Of a DNA stretch of 46,713 bases, positions 26,090-34,241 are shown piece by piece. The notes below the pieces were generated by a model. The model saw nothing but the letters and a program-made list of their open reading frames with translations, was not told the origin of the DNA and ran no database searches. A program made the translations under genes and the position numbers. The stretch comes from JACMMS01 sp043758775. Lineage in GTDB: Bacteria > Pseudomonadota > Gammaproteobacteria > Burkholderiales > Methylophilaceae. The DNA is taken from NCBI GenBank assembly GCA_043758775.1, contig JAYVMU010000059.1, positions 1-46,713 of the forward strand, in the 5' to 3' direction. Positions within the stretch are counted from its first letter, which is position 1. Each line of letters begins with the position of its first letter.

Positions 26090-27082
26090 ATGAGAAAAAA
26101 TAGCCGCATCCCTAATTTTCATAATTTAGGCGTTAATTTACGCTTACTTGTTATCGTCAATAGCTTGGTGATACTGGCGGCTATTTTACTCTCGAATGAC
26201 CTTAACAGCTTTATAGAAGCCATTACTTCATTATCTGTCTTTGTACAGCCAGTACTCATTCTTAGCATGTTGTTGCTCTACATATTTTACCCAGTTTTAG
26301 CAAAATTCAATTACTTTATAGCCAACATCTGCATTATTGCTCTGACGCTTGCTTTAACATTCTTAGCGCTAGATATCGCGCAATATTTATTCGCTTTTGA
26401 TAGTACACCATCTACACCACACACTTTGTTACTCACCCTGCTCGTCAGCATGATTATTTTGTATTATTTCAATCTACAGCAACGCGCCTATTCACCTGCC
26501 GTGGCTGAAGCGCGCCTACAAGCTTTGCAAGCACGGATTCGTCCGCACTTTTTATTTAACAGTATTAATGCGGTACTGTCTTTAATACGCAGCCAACCTA
26601 AGCGCGCCGAAACTGCATTAGAGGATATGGCAGACTTATTTCGCGTGTTGATGGCAGATAATCGTGATTTAGTGCCACTGGCGCAAGAAATTGCTTTGTG
26701 CAGGCAATATTTAGCGCTAGAAAAACTCAGGCTAGATGAGCGTTTGCGCATCACTTGGCAGATCGATAATATACCGCCAGACGCCTTGATACCGCCATTA
26801 ATATTACAGCCTTTGTTAGAAAATGCGGTCTATCACGGCATTGAGCCGTTACCTGAAGGCGGCGAGATTATTGTGAATATTAAATCAATAACCAAGGAAG
26901 TGCTTATTCAGATTAGCAATCCTTGTGCCTCCGTCATTGAAAACAAAAACGGCAATAAAATGGCACTTAATAATATACGTGAGCGACTGCTGTTGCATTT
27001 TGACCTTGAAGCACGCTTATCTTCAGTGAATAAAAATAATCGCCACGAAGTACAAATTGTGATGCCTTATCATGTTAAATAA
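26090..27082 (+). CDS. algZ: LytS/AlgZ-type sensor histidine kinase
   Basis: A membrane-bound histidine kinase of the His_kinase domain family that pairs with LytTR-type regulators. Four hydrophobic segments fill residues 18-125. The phosphoacceptor is H153 in QARIRPHFLFNSINAVLSLI. The ATP-binding N box is in LQPLLENAVYHGIEPLPEGGE. No periplasmic sensor domain is evident. The gene overlaps the downstream response regulator by up to 11 bases. In Pseudomonas, AlgZ/AlgR controls alginate and twitching, but the targets here are unknown. Confidence 0.9.
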   Translation: MRKNSRIPNFHNLGVNLRLLVIVNSLVILAAILLSNDLNSFIEAITSLSVFVQPVLILSMLLLYIFYPVLAKFNYFIANICIIALTLALTFLALDIAQYLFAFDSTPSTPHTLLLTLLVSMIILYYFNLQQRAYSPAVAEARLQALQARIRPHFLFNSINAVLSLIRSQPKRAETALEDMADLFRVLMADNRDLVPLAQEIALCRQYLALEKLRLDERLRITWQIDNIPPDALIPPLILQPLLENAVYHGIEPLPEGGEIIVNIKSITKEVLIQISNPCASVIENKNGNKMALNNIRERLLLHFDLEARLSSVNKNNRHEVQIVMPYHVK

Positions 27083-27866
27083 TATGTCCTTAAAAATTGT
27101 GATTGCTGATGACGAGGCGCCAGCACGCAGTCGTTTGCGGGATTTATTAAGCGATATTGAAAATGTTTCTTTAGTCGGTGAAGCCAAAAATGGTAAAGAA
27201 GCGATTAGTATCGCGAATGACACAAAACCAGATTTGTTATTGCTGGATATTCGCATGCCAATGATGGATGGTATAGAGGCCGCCACGCACCTCCAAAAAC
27301 TGGAAATTAAACCGCATATTATTTTTACTACCGCGTATGACGGCCACGCCCTGCAAGCTTTTGAGCTAAATGCGATTGATTATCTGCTAAAGCCTATTCG
27401 CTTGGAGCGCCTGCAAACTGCTATCAACAAAGCACGCGCTTTACAATCCGCACTAAATTCCAGTCAGCTAGATGCCATTAAACCATTACGCGCAGTACGC
27501 AGTCATTTCAGTATTCATGAACGCGGTCGCATTGTATTAGTACCGATGCATGAGGTGATTTACCTGCGTGCTGAACTTAAATACGTCACGGTGCGTACCA
27601 AAGAACGTGAGTATTTGATTGAAGAATCGCTCACCACATTAGAAACCGAGCTGGGTGAGCAATTTGTAAGGTTACATCGTAATTGCTTAGTGGCAAAGAC
27701 TTACATCATGGGCTATGAGAAACGCTCTAATTTAATAGTTGGTGAAGACTGTGATGAAAACGATAACCGCAATGGTGAGACGCACTGGGTAGCCTTATTA
27801 AAAGAAATCCCCGACACCATTGCAATTAGCCGCCGTCAACAACATTTAGTGCGCGCAATCAAATAA
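27072..27866 (+). CDS. algR: LytTR-family response regulator, AlgR type
   Basis: A two-component regulator: an N-terminal receiver domain with IVIADDEAPARSRL, the phosphoacceptor Asp in PDLLLLDIRMPMMDG, TTAYDGHALQAFE and DYLLKPIRLERL. A C-terminal LytTR DNA-binding domain follows (FSIHERGRIVLVPMHEVIYLRAELKYVTV and FVRLHRNCLVAKTYI). The start is either the ATG at 27072, overlapping the kinase stop, or the ATG at 27084; neither has a strong ribosome binding site. It forms a cognate pair with the kinase and ends one base before the converging gene. Confidence 0.92.
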   Translation: MLNNMSLKIVIADDEAPARSRLRDLLSDIENVSLVGEAKNGKEAISIANDTKPDLLLLDIRMPMMDGIEAATHLQKLEIKPHIIFTTAYDGHALQAFELNAIDYLLKPIRLERLQTAINKARALQSALNSSQLDAIKPLRAVRSHFSIHERGRIVLVPMHEVIYLRAELKYVTVRTKEREYLIEESLTTLETELGEQFVRLHRNCLVAKTYIMGYEKRSNLIVGEDCDENDNRNGETHWVALLKEIPDTIAISRRQQHLVRAIK

Positions 27867-27867
27867 T

Positions 27868-28548
27868 TTAGTATTTTTTAGTTTTATCGGCGGTTAAGTC
27901 TTCTATCACTTTAGCTGCCCAATCTTTACCGCCCAGTCCAAAGGCGAGTGCTAAGGCTAAGAAAATAGAGCCAAATACAATTAAAAATAATAAATAGATT
28001 AGCTGCATACCAAAACCTAGCTGCTCCAAAGCCACGAATACAGACAGAATTTGGATGCTATATTCAGCTGACGTGCTCACCACTAAAGCATACGGAGCCT
28101 TAATACTATAAAGCCAGGCAAACACTAGTTTATTGACGAACCGTGCTAATAGCGTACCAAAAACCATCACCAAAACTGCCAGAATAATATGTGGTAAATA
28201 ATTTGCCAACTGGTGGAATAAATCTGCCACACCGCTTAAACCGAGTGTATCAGCGCCCGTCATGACGAATAAAACAATCACCAGCCAAAACACAACCTGA
28301 CTAACAATGCCGCCTAAAGTTAAATTAAAATTGTCATTATTCATAAAAGCTTCTAAGCCGGACTTTTGTGTTAACTGATTAAAATGCGTCAATTCTAAAA
28401 GTCGTTTTACTGCAAGCCTAGCCAACTTCGCCAATAACCAGCCAAAAAATATAATCACTATTGCGGCTAACAACTTGGGCATAAAATTGACTAGTTGTAA
28501 CCAAAACTGATTAAGTGAAGCGAGAAAAATGTCTAGTTGATATTGCAT
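27868..28548 (-). CDS. Membrane protein with mechanosensitive-channel-like TM helix repeats
   Basis: A 226-residue integral membrane protein. The N-terminal segment LLAAIVIIFFGWLLAKLARLAVKRLLEL and the later HIILAVLVMVFGTLLARFVNKLVF are duplicated amphipathic helices typical of the conserved TM-helix repeat family, sometimes annotated as CmpX-like. Two further hydrophobic segments follow (VVFWLVIVLFVMTGADTLGL and LIYLLFLIVFGSIFLALALAFGLGGKDWA). The beta domain of true MscS is absent, so gating activity is inference. It is a single gene, convergent with the algR-like gene. Confidence 0.8.
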   Translation of the reverse strand: MQYQLDIFLASLNQFWLQLVNFMPKLLAAIVIIFFGWLLAKLARLAVKRLLELTHFNQLTQKSGLEAFMNNDNFNLTLGGIVSQVVFWLVIVLFVMTGADTLGLSGVADLFHQLANYLPHIILAVLVMVFGTLLARFVNKLVFAWLYSIKAPYALVVSTSAEYSIQILSVFVALEQLGFGMQLIYLLFLIVFGSIFLALALAFGLGGKDWAAKVIEDLTADKTKKY

Positions 28549-28704
28549 ATAAGCCTCCTAAAAAAACCTTTAAATCATGGGGTTAACCACCAAATTACCA
28601 TCCACTATTTACCATAGCACTGCAAATGAATTACTCATTTAGCTTAAAGGATAGCCTATCTTGCAACTATTTGTAACACTTAAGCGTGTGTTAAAATCAG
28701 ACTT

Positions 28705-29652
28705 ATGAATAATCAAACTGCATTTAATACACCGCAAAAACTTGTAATCGCTTCACGTGAAAGCGCGCTTGCCATGTGGCAAGCCAAGCATATACAAAGC
28801 CGTTTACAAGCTTTGTATCCTAGCTGTGATGTGCAAATTTTAGGCATGACCACCACTGGCGACCAAATTTTAGACACGCCACTCGCCAAAGTGGGCGGCA
28901 AAGGTTTGTTTGTAAAAGAACTAGAAACTGCACTGGAAGATGGTCGTGCCGATTTAGCTGTCCACAGTATGAAAGACATACCAATGAGTTTGCCAGAAGG
29001 CTTCGCTATCGCAGCCACTGGTGAGCGTGAAGATCCGCGCGATGCATTTGTTTCTAACCATTACGCTAGTCTGGAAGATTTACCGCATGGCAGTGTAGTG
29101 GGTACTTCCAGCTTGCGCCGCCAAAGCCAATTGCAAGCACATTTGCCACATTTGAAAATAGAGTCGCTACGTGGCAACTTACAAACACGCCTACGAAAAC
29201 TGGATGAAGGCCAATATGCAGCGATTATCCTCGCTGCCGCAGGCCTAATCAGATTAGGTTTAAGCGAACGTATTCGCCAGACTATCTCACCCAAACTGAG
29301 TATCCCTGCCGTTGGCCAAGGTGCATTAGGTATAGAAATCAAGGCAAGTCGTATCGATTTGCTTGAAATACTGGCACCATTAAACCATGTAGATACGCAA
29401 CTATGTGTAGAAGCAGAACGTGGCATGAGTCGTGCGCTGGCGGGTAGTTGCACAGTACCGCTAGGTGCTTTTGCCACTAAACAAGCTGATGTAATTAGTA
29501 TCACAGGCTTTGTGGCGAGCGTAGATGGCAAGCAAATGTTACGTGAAACGATTGCAGGCCCAGCCAGTGCAGCCGAGGCATTGGGTCAAAAATTAGCAGA
29601 TGCACTAATAGCCAAAGGTGCCGGTGCTATTTTAGCGGCGCTTGAGCATTAA
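28705..29652 (+). CDS. hemC: Hydroxymethylbilane synthase (porphobilinogen deaminase)
   Basis: HemC condenses four porphobilinogens into hydroxymethylbilane in haem synthesis. The 315-residue protein has the family blocks VIASRESALAMWQAKHIQ, DTPLAKVGGKGLFVKELE, VHSMKDIPMSLPEGFAIAA, GTSSLRRQSQL, LRGNLQTRLRKLDEGQYAAI and VGQGALGIE. The dipyrromethane cofactor Cys is in ALAGSCTVPLGAF. It is the first gene of hemC-hemD-hemX-hemY. Its codon use is CGT/CGC-rich for Arg (15 of 17), a useful baseline for the neighbouring nuclease-like gene. Confidence 0.98.
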   Translation: MNNQTAFNTPQKLVIASRESALAMWQAKHIQSRLQALYPSCDVQILGMTTTGDQILDTPLAKVGGKGLFVKELETALEDGRADLAVHSMKDIPMSLPEGFAIAATGEREDPRDAFVSNHYASLEDLPHGSVVGTSSLRRQSQLQAHLPHLKIESLRGNLQTRLRKLDEGQYAAIILAAAGLIRLGLSERIRQTISPKLSIPAVGQGALGIEIKASRIDLLEILAPLNHVDTQLCVEAERGMSRALAGSCTVPLGAFATKQADVISITGFVASVDGKQMLRETIAGPASAAEALGQKLADALIAKGAGAILAALEH

Positions 29653-29672
29653 ATCCATTAACCAGAACCGCC

Positions 29673-30467
29673 ATGACTAATCAACCATCAACAGGACTAC
29701 TAGCGAATAAAGGCATCGCCATTACACGTCCTGTTGACCAGGCACAAAAGTTAAACGCTCTAGTTTGCGCAGAAGGCGGCACACCAATTAGCTTTTCACT
29801 GATTGAAATTACCACCCTGAAAGACTACACCAGGTTTAGCCAAACCATTGCACCGCTTGCAGCCTTTGATTGGGCAGTTTTTATTAGCTCCAATGCCGTA
29901 CAAAATGCGATGCCGCGTGTCATTAAACAATTTGGCGGTATTCCAAAAAACCTAAAATTTGCTGCAATTGGCCCGGCAACTGCTGCTGAGCTAGGTGAAT
30001 TTGGCGTTGATGATGTATTGACCTCGCAAGGCAGATTTGATAGTGAGGCATTACTCGCACTCCCTGAAATGCAAGCCGTTAACGGCCAAAACATCATGCT
30101 GTTTCGTGGTGTCGGTGGTCGTGAACTATTAGCAGGTACATTTAAAGCACGCGGTGCAAAAGTCACGTTTGCCGAGAGTTATCGCCGCATTAACCCGCAA
30201 ACCAATTGCTTGACGCTGGAACAGTTGTGGCAAAAGCAACAATTGCATGCCATAGTCGTCACTAGCAGCGAAGCGATGCGCTATTTACTGCAAATGGCGT
30301 GCAATCCACAAGACAATAGCGCGTCACAATGGCTAAAAAATTCTTTACTCTGTGTTAATCACGCTCGTGTGGCAGAACCTGCACTGGCATTAGACTTACA
30401 GGTAAAGGTAGCTGATGCACCCGGCGATGCCGCCATGCTAGACTTACTAATAAAGGCATTAGCTTAA
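29673..30467 (+). CDS. hemD: Uroporphyrinogen-III synthase
   Basis: HemD closes and rearranges hydroxymethylbilane to uroporphyrinogen III. The family is poorly conserved. Here the start GIAITRPVDQAQKLNALVCAEGG, the segment FDWAVFISSNAVQNAM, FAAIGPATAAELGEFGVD and the late HAIVVTSSEAMRYLLQM fit the two-domain HemD fold. The 264-residue length is normal. It lies 20 bases after hemC and four bases before hemX, in the standard hem order, which supports the call. Confidence 0.94.
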   Translation: MTNQPSTGLLANKGIAITRPVDQAQKLNALVCAEGGTPISFSLIEITTLKDYTRFSQTIAPLAAFDWAVFISSNAVQNAMPRVIKQFGGIPKNLKFAAIGPATAAELGEFGVDDVLTSQGRFDSEALLALPEMQAVNGQNIMLFRGVGGRELLAGTFKARGAKVTFAESYRRINPQTNCLTLEQLWQKQQLHAIVVTSSEAMRYLLQMACNPQDNSASQWLKNSLLCVNHARVAEPALALDLQVKVADAPGDAAMLDLLIKALA

Positions 30468-30471
30468 GCCC

Positions 30472-31536
30472 ATGACAGTTATTGTAGATAATCCTAAAAC
30501 ATCACGTTTAGTCAAACTCACCTTGGTTTTGGTGATATTGGCTTTGCTCATCTTGGCAATTCAGTGGTTTAACGTACGGCAGCAATTTAAGCAGATAGAG
30601 AAATCACTCAGCCGCCAGTTAGACGAGCAGCGCACCACCAATCAACAAAGCCTGTCTCTGGCTAAACAGGCCGAAGAGCGTAGCCTGCAGGCCAACGCAC
30701 GTACTGTTATTTTGGAACAAAAATTAGATGACTCTCAAAATCAGCAAGAAGCTCTGCAAACTTTATATGACGAACTAGCGGGCAATCAGGAAAAATCTAT
30801 TATTAGTGAAGTGGAGCAGTTACTCACACTGGCAAATCAGCAATTACAGCTTGCCAATAATGTTAAATTAGCTTTAACTGCCCTGCAAACTGCCGATGCA
30901 CGTTTACAAAGTGTGGAATCGATGCAAGCCAAGCAACTGCGTACTTCTATTGCGCAAGATATGCAACGTCTACAAAATTCACCTAATGTTGATGTGACGG
31001 GCATAAGTATTAAGCTGAATCAACTCGCAAGCAGTATTGATTTTTTGCCACTATTAAGTGAGAAGCAAACTGATAAAACGTCACTGGATAATTCACCTGA
31101 TAACAAGCCTATTCAAACCACTAAAAGAAGTAGCGCTGTAATTAGGCTTGGTTATAATTTTTTAAATGAATTTTGGCAGGATATTAAAAGCCTCATTACA
31201 ATTAAACGTATAGATCAAACTGAAGTATCGCTTTTATCACCTAGCCAAGTGTTTTATGTGCGCGAAAATATCAAACTACACCTGCTTACAGCGCGCATTG
31301 CTTTGCTACAACGTGACCAGGCAACTTACCGAGCTGATTTGAAACTGGTTGATGCATCGCTACGCAGCCATTTTTTAACGCGAGACCAACGTACACAAAC
31401 TGCCCTAGCCAATTTACAAAGCCTGACTGCCAGTAATATCATCATAGAAACTCCTGATATTACGCCCAGTCTCAACATGGTCAGTAAGTACAAACTATCG
31501 CTAGAGCAAATACCTGGCAAAGGTTTTAAACGTTAA
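30472..31536 (+). CDS. hemX: HemX-like membrane protein of the hem operon
   Basis: HemX is found in proteobacterial hemCDXY operons and was once annotated as a uroporphyrinogen methyltransferase; the methyltransferase fold is absent. The N-terminus has one membrane helix (LVKLTLVLVILALLILAIQW, about residues 15-34), followed by a long coiled coil rich in Gln (residues 35-110). A periplasmic helical domain then runs to residue 354. The function is not established; a scaffolding or regulatory role is often proposed. The stop overlaps the hemY start by one base. Confidence 0.9.
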   Translation: MTVIVDNPKTSRLVKLTLVLVILALLILAIQWFNVRQQFKQIEKSLSRQLDEQRTTNQQSLSLAKQAEERSLQANARTVILEQKLDDSQNQQEALQTLYDELAGNQEKSIISEVEQLLTLANQQLQLANNVKLALTALQTADARLQSVESMQAKQLRTSIAQDMQRLQNSPNVDVTGISIKLNQLASSIDFLPLLSEKQTDKTSLDNSPDNKPIQTTKRSSAVIRLGYNFLNEFWQDIKSLITIKRIDQTEVSLLSPSQVFYVRENIKLHLLTARIALLQRDQATYRADLKLVDASLRSHFLTRDQRTQTALANLQSLTASNIIIETPDITPSLNMVSKYKLSLEQIPGKGFKR

Positions 31537-31946
31537 TGCGCTGGGCTGTTTCATTACTTTTTATCATCGCATTTACCATTGGTGTGGCGCTTATCATCAC
31601 CGATAACACAGGCTATGTGCTGATTGTAAAACCGCCTTACCGCTACGAGCTTTCATTAAGCTTTTTACTAATTGTGATTTTAGTCAGTTTTTTATTATTG
31701 CATTTGTGCTTACGTTTTATTGCCTATATACAAAAACTCCCCACCAGTGCCCGTGCCTATAAAGAAGCGCAACGACTTAAAGATGGTAACACCGCATTAC
31801 TAGAAGGCATGCATGCACTGGCAATTGGCGATGTAGAGTCTGCCAAAAAAGCCGCCCAACGCGCGCAACAACTGATTAAAAATGAAGACCTAGGTAAGCT
31901 GATTAAGGCAATTGATGCGCCGCAACAGAAGAAATTAGATTTATGA
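31536..31946 (+). CDS. hemY: HemY, truncated to its membrane-anchored N-terminal part
   Basis: Proteobacterial HemY is a membrane protein with TPR repeats, normally near 400 residues. Here only 136 residues remain: two membrane helices (about residues 3-22 and 37-60, the latter LSFLLIVILVSFLLLHLC) and the first helix pair after them (LEGMHALAIGDVESAKKAAQRAQQLIKNE). It stops at 31946, with a TGA overlapping the ATG of a nuclease-like gene. No remnant of the missing 250 or so residues is found in any frame before the opposite-strand gene at 33635-32601. Whether the fragment works is unknown. Confidence 0.85.
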   Translation: MRWAVSLLFIIAFTIGVALIITDNTGYVLIVKPPYRYELSLSFLLIVILVSFLLLHLCLRFIAYIQKLPTSARAYKEAQRLKDGNTALLEGMHALAIGDVESAKKAAQRAQQLIKNEDLGKLIKAIDAPQQKKLDL

Positions 31947-32593
31947 TTGATTTAGTTGATTTAATGAAAACATTAGCTGCACAAAGGACAACATATCACT
32001 CAGAAGCAGATTTTCAACATGCTTTTGCTTGGGAAGTACATAAACGCTTGCCGGATGCTTCTGTAAGACTAGAAAGACCAATACATACTCAAGGCAAAAG
32101 TATGCATCTAGACTTTCTAGTCCGAACAGCTGAAAGAACAATGGCTATAGAACTAAAATACAAAACTAAAAAGCTGTCTGTAGATGTTGATGGGGAAGAG
32201 TTTCGACTTAGAAGTCATGGTGCACAAGATTCAGGTCGTTACGATTTTATCAAAGATATTTGTCGGTTAGAAAATATCACGGCTAGTATTAACAATTGTG
32301 AAGGTTGGGCAATATTACTAACAAACGAAAGCACTTATTGGAAACAACCCCGAACCAACACAACTGTAGACGCTGCTTTTCATATCAATGAAGGCCGTAT
32401 CCTTCATGGCAAATTAGCATGGACAGAAAAAGCCTCCGCAGGAACAAAACGAAACCGAGAAACAGACCTTAATGTCGAGGGAAAATACACACTTAACTGG
32501 AACGACTTTTCAATCGCAAACACTGAACATTATGGAAAATTCCGATTTCTTGCCGTTCCTGTGCCGAGAAGTACTAAGTTTATTAACTCCTAA
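31943..32593 (+). CDS. PD-(D/E)XK nuclease-like protein, horizontally acquired
   Basis: A 216-residue protein with a candidate PD-(D/E)XK active site: an N-terminal Glu in FQHAFAWEVHKRL, Asp in MHLDFLVRTAE (about residue 56) and E-x-K in MAIELKYKTKK (about residues 70-72). The rest includes GRYDFIKDICRLE and a basic C-terminal region. I do not recognise the exact family. Its codon use is foreign: 11 of 16 Arg codons are AGA or CGA, against 2 of 17 in hemC. Its ATG overlaps the hemY stop (ATGA), so it is coupled to the hem operon. No methyltransferase, toxin or antitoxin partner adjoins it. Nuclease activity is inferred. Confidence 0.7.
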   Translation: MIDLVDLMKTLAAQRTTYHSEADFQHAFAWEVHKRLPDASVRLERPIHTQGKSMHLDFLVRTAERTMAIELKYKTKKLSVDVDGEEFRLRSHGAQDSGRYDFIKDICRLENITASINNCEGWAILLTNESTYWKQPRTNTTVDAAFHINEGRILHGKLAWTEKASAGTKRNRETDLNVEGKYTLNWNDFSIANTEHYGKFRFLAVPVPRSTKFINS

Positions 32594-32600
32594 AAATTAA

Positions 32601-33635
32601 TTAACCCATTAAAGTCGGATGTGCAAACGTAAACGCATCCGAGAAGAACTCATCCTCTGGCAAACCTTGCGCTATAAAAGTTTGATGCGCAATATCCACC
32701 ATGCCTGGCGCACCACAGCAATACACTTGATGGTCCGATAAATCTGCAAAATCATCCAGCACCGCTTGATGTACTAAGCCTGTACGGCCTTTCCAAGCTG
32801 CATCCGACTCTGCAACTACAGGTACATAGCTGATATTAGGCATCATTTCTGCCCATTTTTCGCACAGCTCATTCATATACAAATCGAGTGCGGTGCGACC
32901 GCCACGGTACAAAACCACTTCGCGGTTGATATTGCTATACAGCATGTGTTCAATCATGCCTTTCACAGGCGCAAAGCCCGTACCGCCAACAATAAAGATT
33001 GTTGGTTTTTGCGAGTCTTCACGCAAGTAGAAACTACCAAATGGCGCTTCAATACGCATAATGGCTTTTGTCTGCAGCTCATTAAATACGTATTGGGTAA
33101 ATTCACCGCCTTCTACCAAACGTAAATGCAGTTGCAACGTGCTGTCATCGTGTGGCGCATTGGCGAGTGAAAAAGCACGACGTTTACCATCTTTTAGCAA
33201 AAACTCGATGTATTGCCCTGCCAAAAACTGTAATCTTTCAGTACTTGGTAATTTGAGATGCATCACCATCACATCATCGGTTAGTTTTTCCATGAGTTGC
33301 ACACGAGCTGGCAAAATACGTGGCTTAAATCCGTTTAACCCAGCCACTTCACGACATTCAATGGTTAAATCGCCCAACGGGCGGGCACAGCAAAATAGGG
33401 CACACCCTGCGGCCAACTCGGCATCGGTCATCGCGCTGCCTTGGTAGTCGTCATGCATGACTTTGCCCTGCACTACTTTACCTTTGCATGAACCACAAGC
33501 ACCATTACGACAGCCATAAGGCAGATTAATACTAGCTTCTATGGCGGCCTCTAATATGGTTTGACTAGGATGAACTTCAAATGTATGGCCGCTGGGTTGA
33601 ATGGTGACTATATTATTAATGCCATGACTGCTCAT
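32601..33635 (-). CDS. 2Fe-2S ferredoxin-type NAD(P)H oxidoreductase
   Basis: An electron-transfer flavoprotein with an N-terminal plant-type ferredoxin domain: LPYGCRNGACGSCKGKVVQG and CALFCCARP supply the four cluster cysteines. An FAD domain (RAFSLANAPHDDSTLQLHL) and an NAD(P)H domain (PTIFIVGGTGFAPVKGMIEH and the terminal VYCCGAPGMVDIAHQTF) follow. The 344-residue order matches reductases often annotated as CDP-6-deoxy-glucoseen reductase-like (AscD) or NAD(P)H-flavin reductase. The electron acceptor is unknown, and no oxygenase or sugar genes adjoin it. It converges on the nuclease-like gene with seven bases between stops. Confidence 0.9.
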   Translation of the reverse strand: MSSHGINNIVTIQPSGHTFEVHPSQTILEAAIEASINLPYGCRNGACGSCKGKVVQGKVMHDDYQGSAMTDAELAAGCALFCCARPLGDLTIECREVAGLNGFKPRILPARVQLMEKLTDDVMVMHLKLPSTERLQFLAGQYIEFLLKDGKRRAFSLANAPHDDSTLQLHLRLVEGGEFTQYVFNELQTKAIMRIEAPFGSFYLREDSQKPTIFIVGGTGFAPVKGMIEHMLYSNINREVVLYRGGRTALDLYMNELCEKWAEMMPNISYVPVVAESDAAWKGRTGLVHQAVLDDFADLSDHQVYCCGAPGMVDIAHQTFIAQGLPEDEFFSDAFTFAHPTLMG

Positions 33636-33674
33636 ACTGTACTTTCTTATGCAAATGCTTAGTTTTTAGCGAAA

Positions 33675-34130
33675 TTAATCGTCTTTAATTTCTGTATATT
33701 CGCCTTCAATGATGTCATCGTTAGCGGCTTTGTTATGGCTGGTTTTATAGTCAGGTTTGTAGTTAGTCTGTTCCGCAGTGTTAAATTTTACATCTTCTTC
33801 TGCGTTTAATTTTGTATCACGAATAGGTATCAACAATAAAATAACGGCGAGAATATCCGTCAACACACCAGGAATAATCAGCAAAACACCTGCGAAAAAA
33901 TTACGTGCACTACCTAGCATAGCCTTCATCGGATTGCCGCCCGCAGCCAAAGCCTGCATCATGTGGCCACTAATCACAGATTTTTCTTCGCGAATAAGTT
34001 GTAAGCCTAAGTAACCAACCACGACTAAGTAAAGCAAGAGCCACCAGCCGTAACGATCTGCCAGTTGTACAAGCAACCATATCTCGGCGATGGGGAAAGC
34101 GAGTAAAATCAGGCCTATTAAAAAACGCAT
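33675..34130 (-). CDS. fxsA: FxsA family membrane protein
   Basis: FxsA is an inner-membrane protein named for relieving F exclusion of phage T7 when overproduced; its normal function is unclear. The 151-residue protein has the family layout: LIGLILLAFPIAEIWLLVQLADRYGWW, LLLYLVVVGYLGLQLIREEK, then FFAGVLLIIPGVLTDILAVILLLIP, followed by a hydrophilic tail. It is divergent from dsbD with about 110 bases between them and shares a direction with the upstream reductase. Confidence 0.92.
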   Translation of the reverse strand: MRFLIGLILLAFPIAEIWLLVQLADRYGWWLLLYLVVVGYLGLQLIREEKSVISGHMMQALAAGGNPMKAMLGSARNFFAGVLLIIPGVLTDILAVILLLIPIRDTKLNAEEDVKFNTAEQTNYKPDYKTSHNKAANDDIIEGEYTEIKDD

Positions 34131-34241
34131 ATTGTACTTTCTTTAATTCTAGAACTTCTTGAGATTATAACGTTCCATATAAAATGGTGGCATAAGGTCT
34201 TAATTACAATGCTGCTGATGTAACTGACTGGGAAATTACAC

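Noticed and set aside
28671..28697. A possible hemC promoter (TTGTAA and TAAAAT)
   Set aside because: The spacing is only 15 bases and the -10 box would lie immediately before the ATG at 28705, so the fit is poor.
31900..31960. A frameshift as the cause of the short HemY
   Set aside because: No HemY-like sequence follows in any frame; the next gene starts immediately and differs in codon use, so replacement is the better reading.
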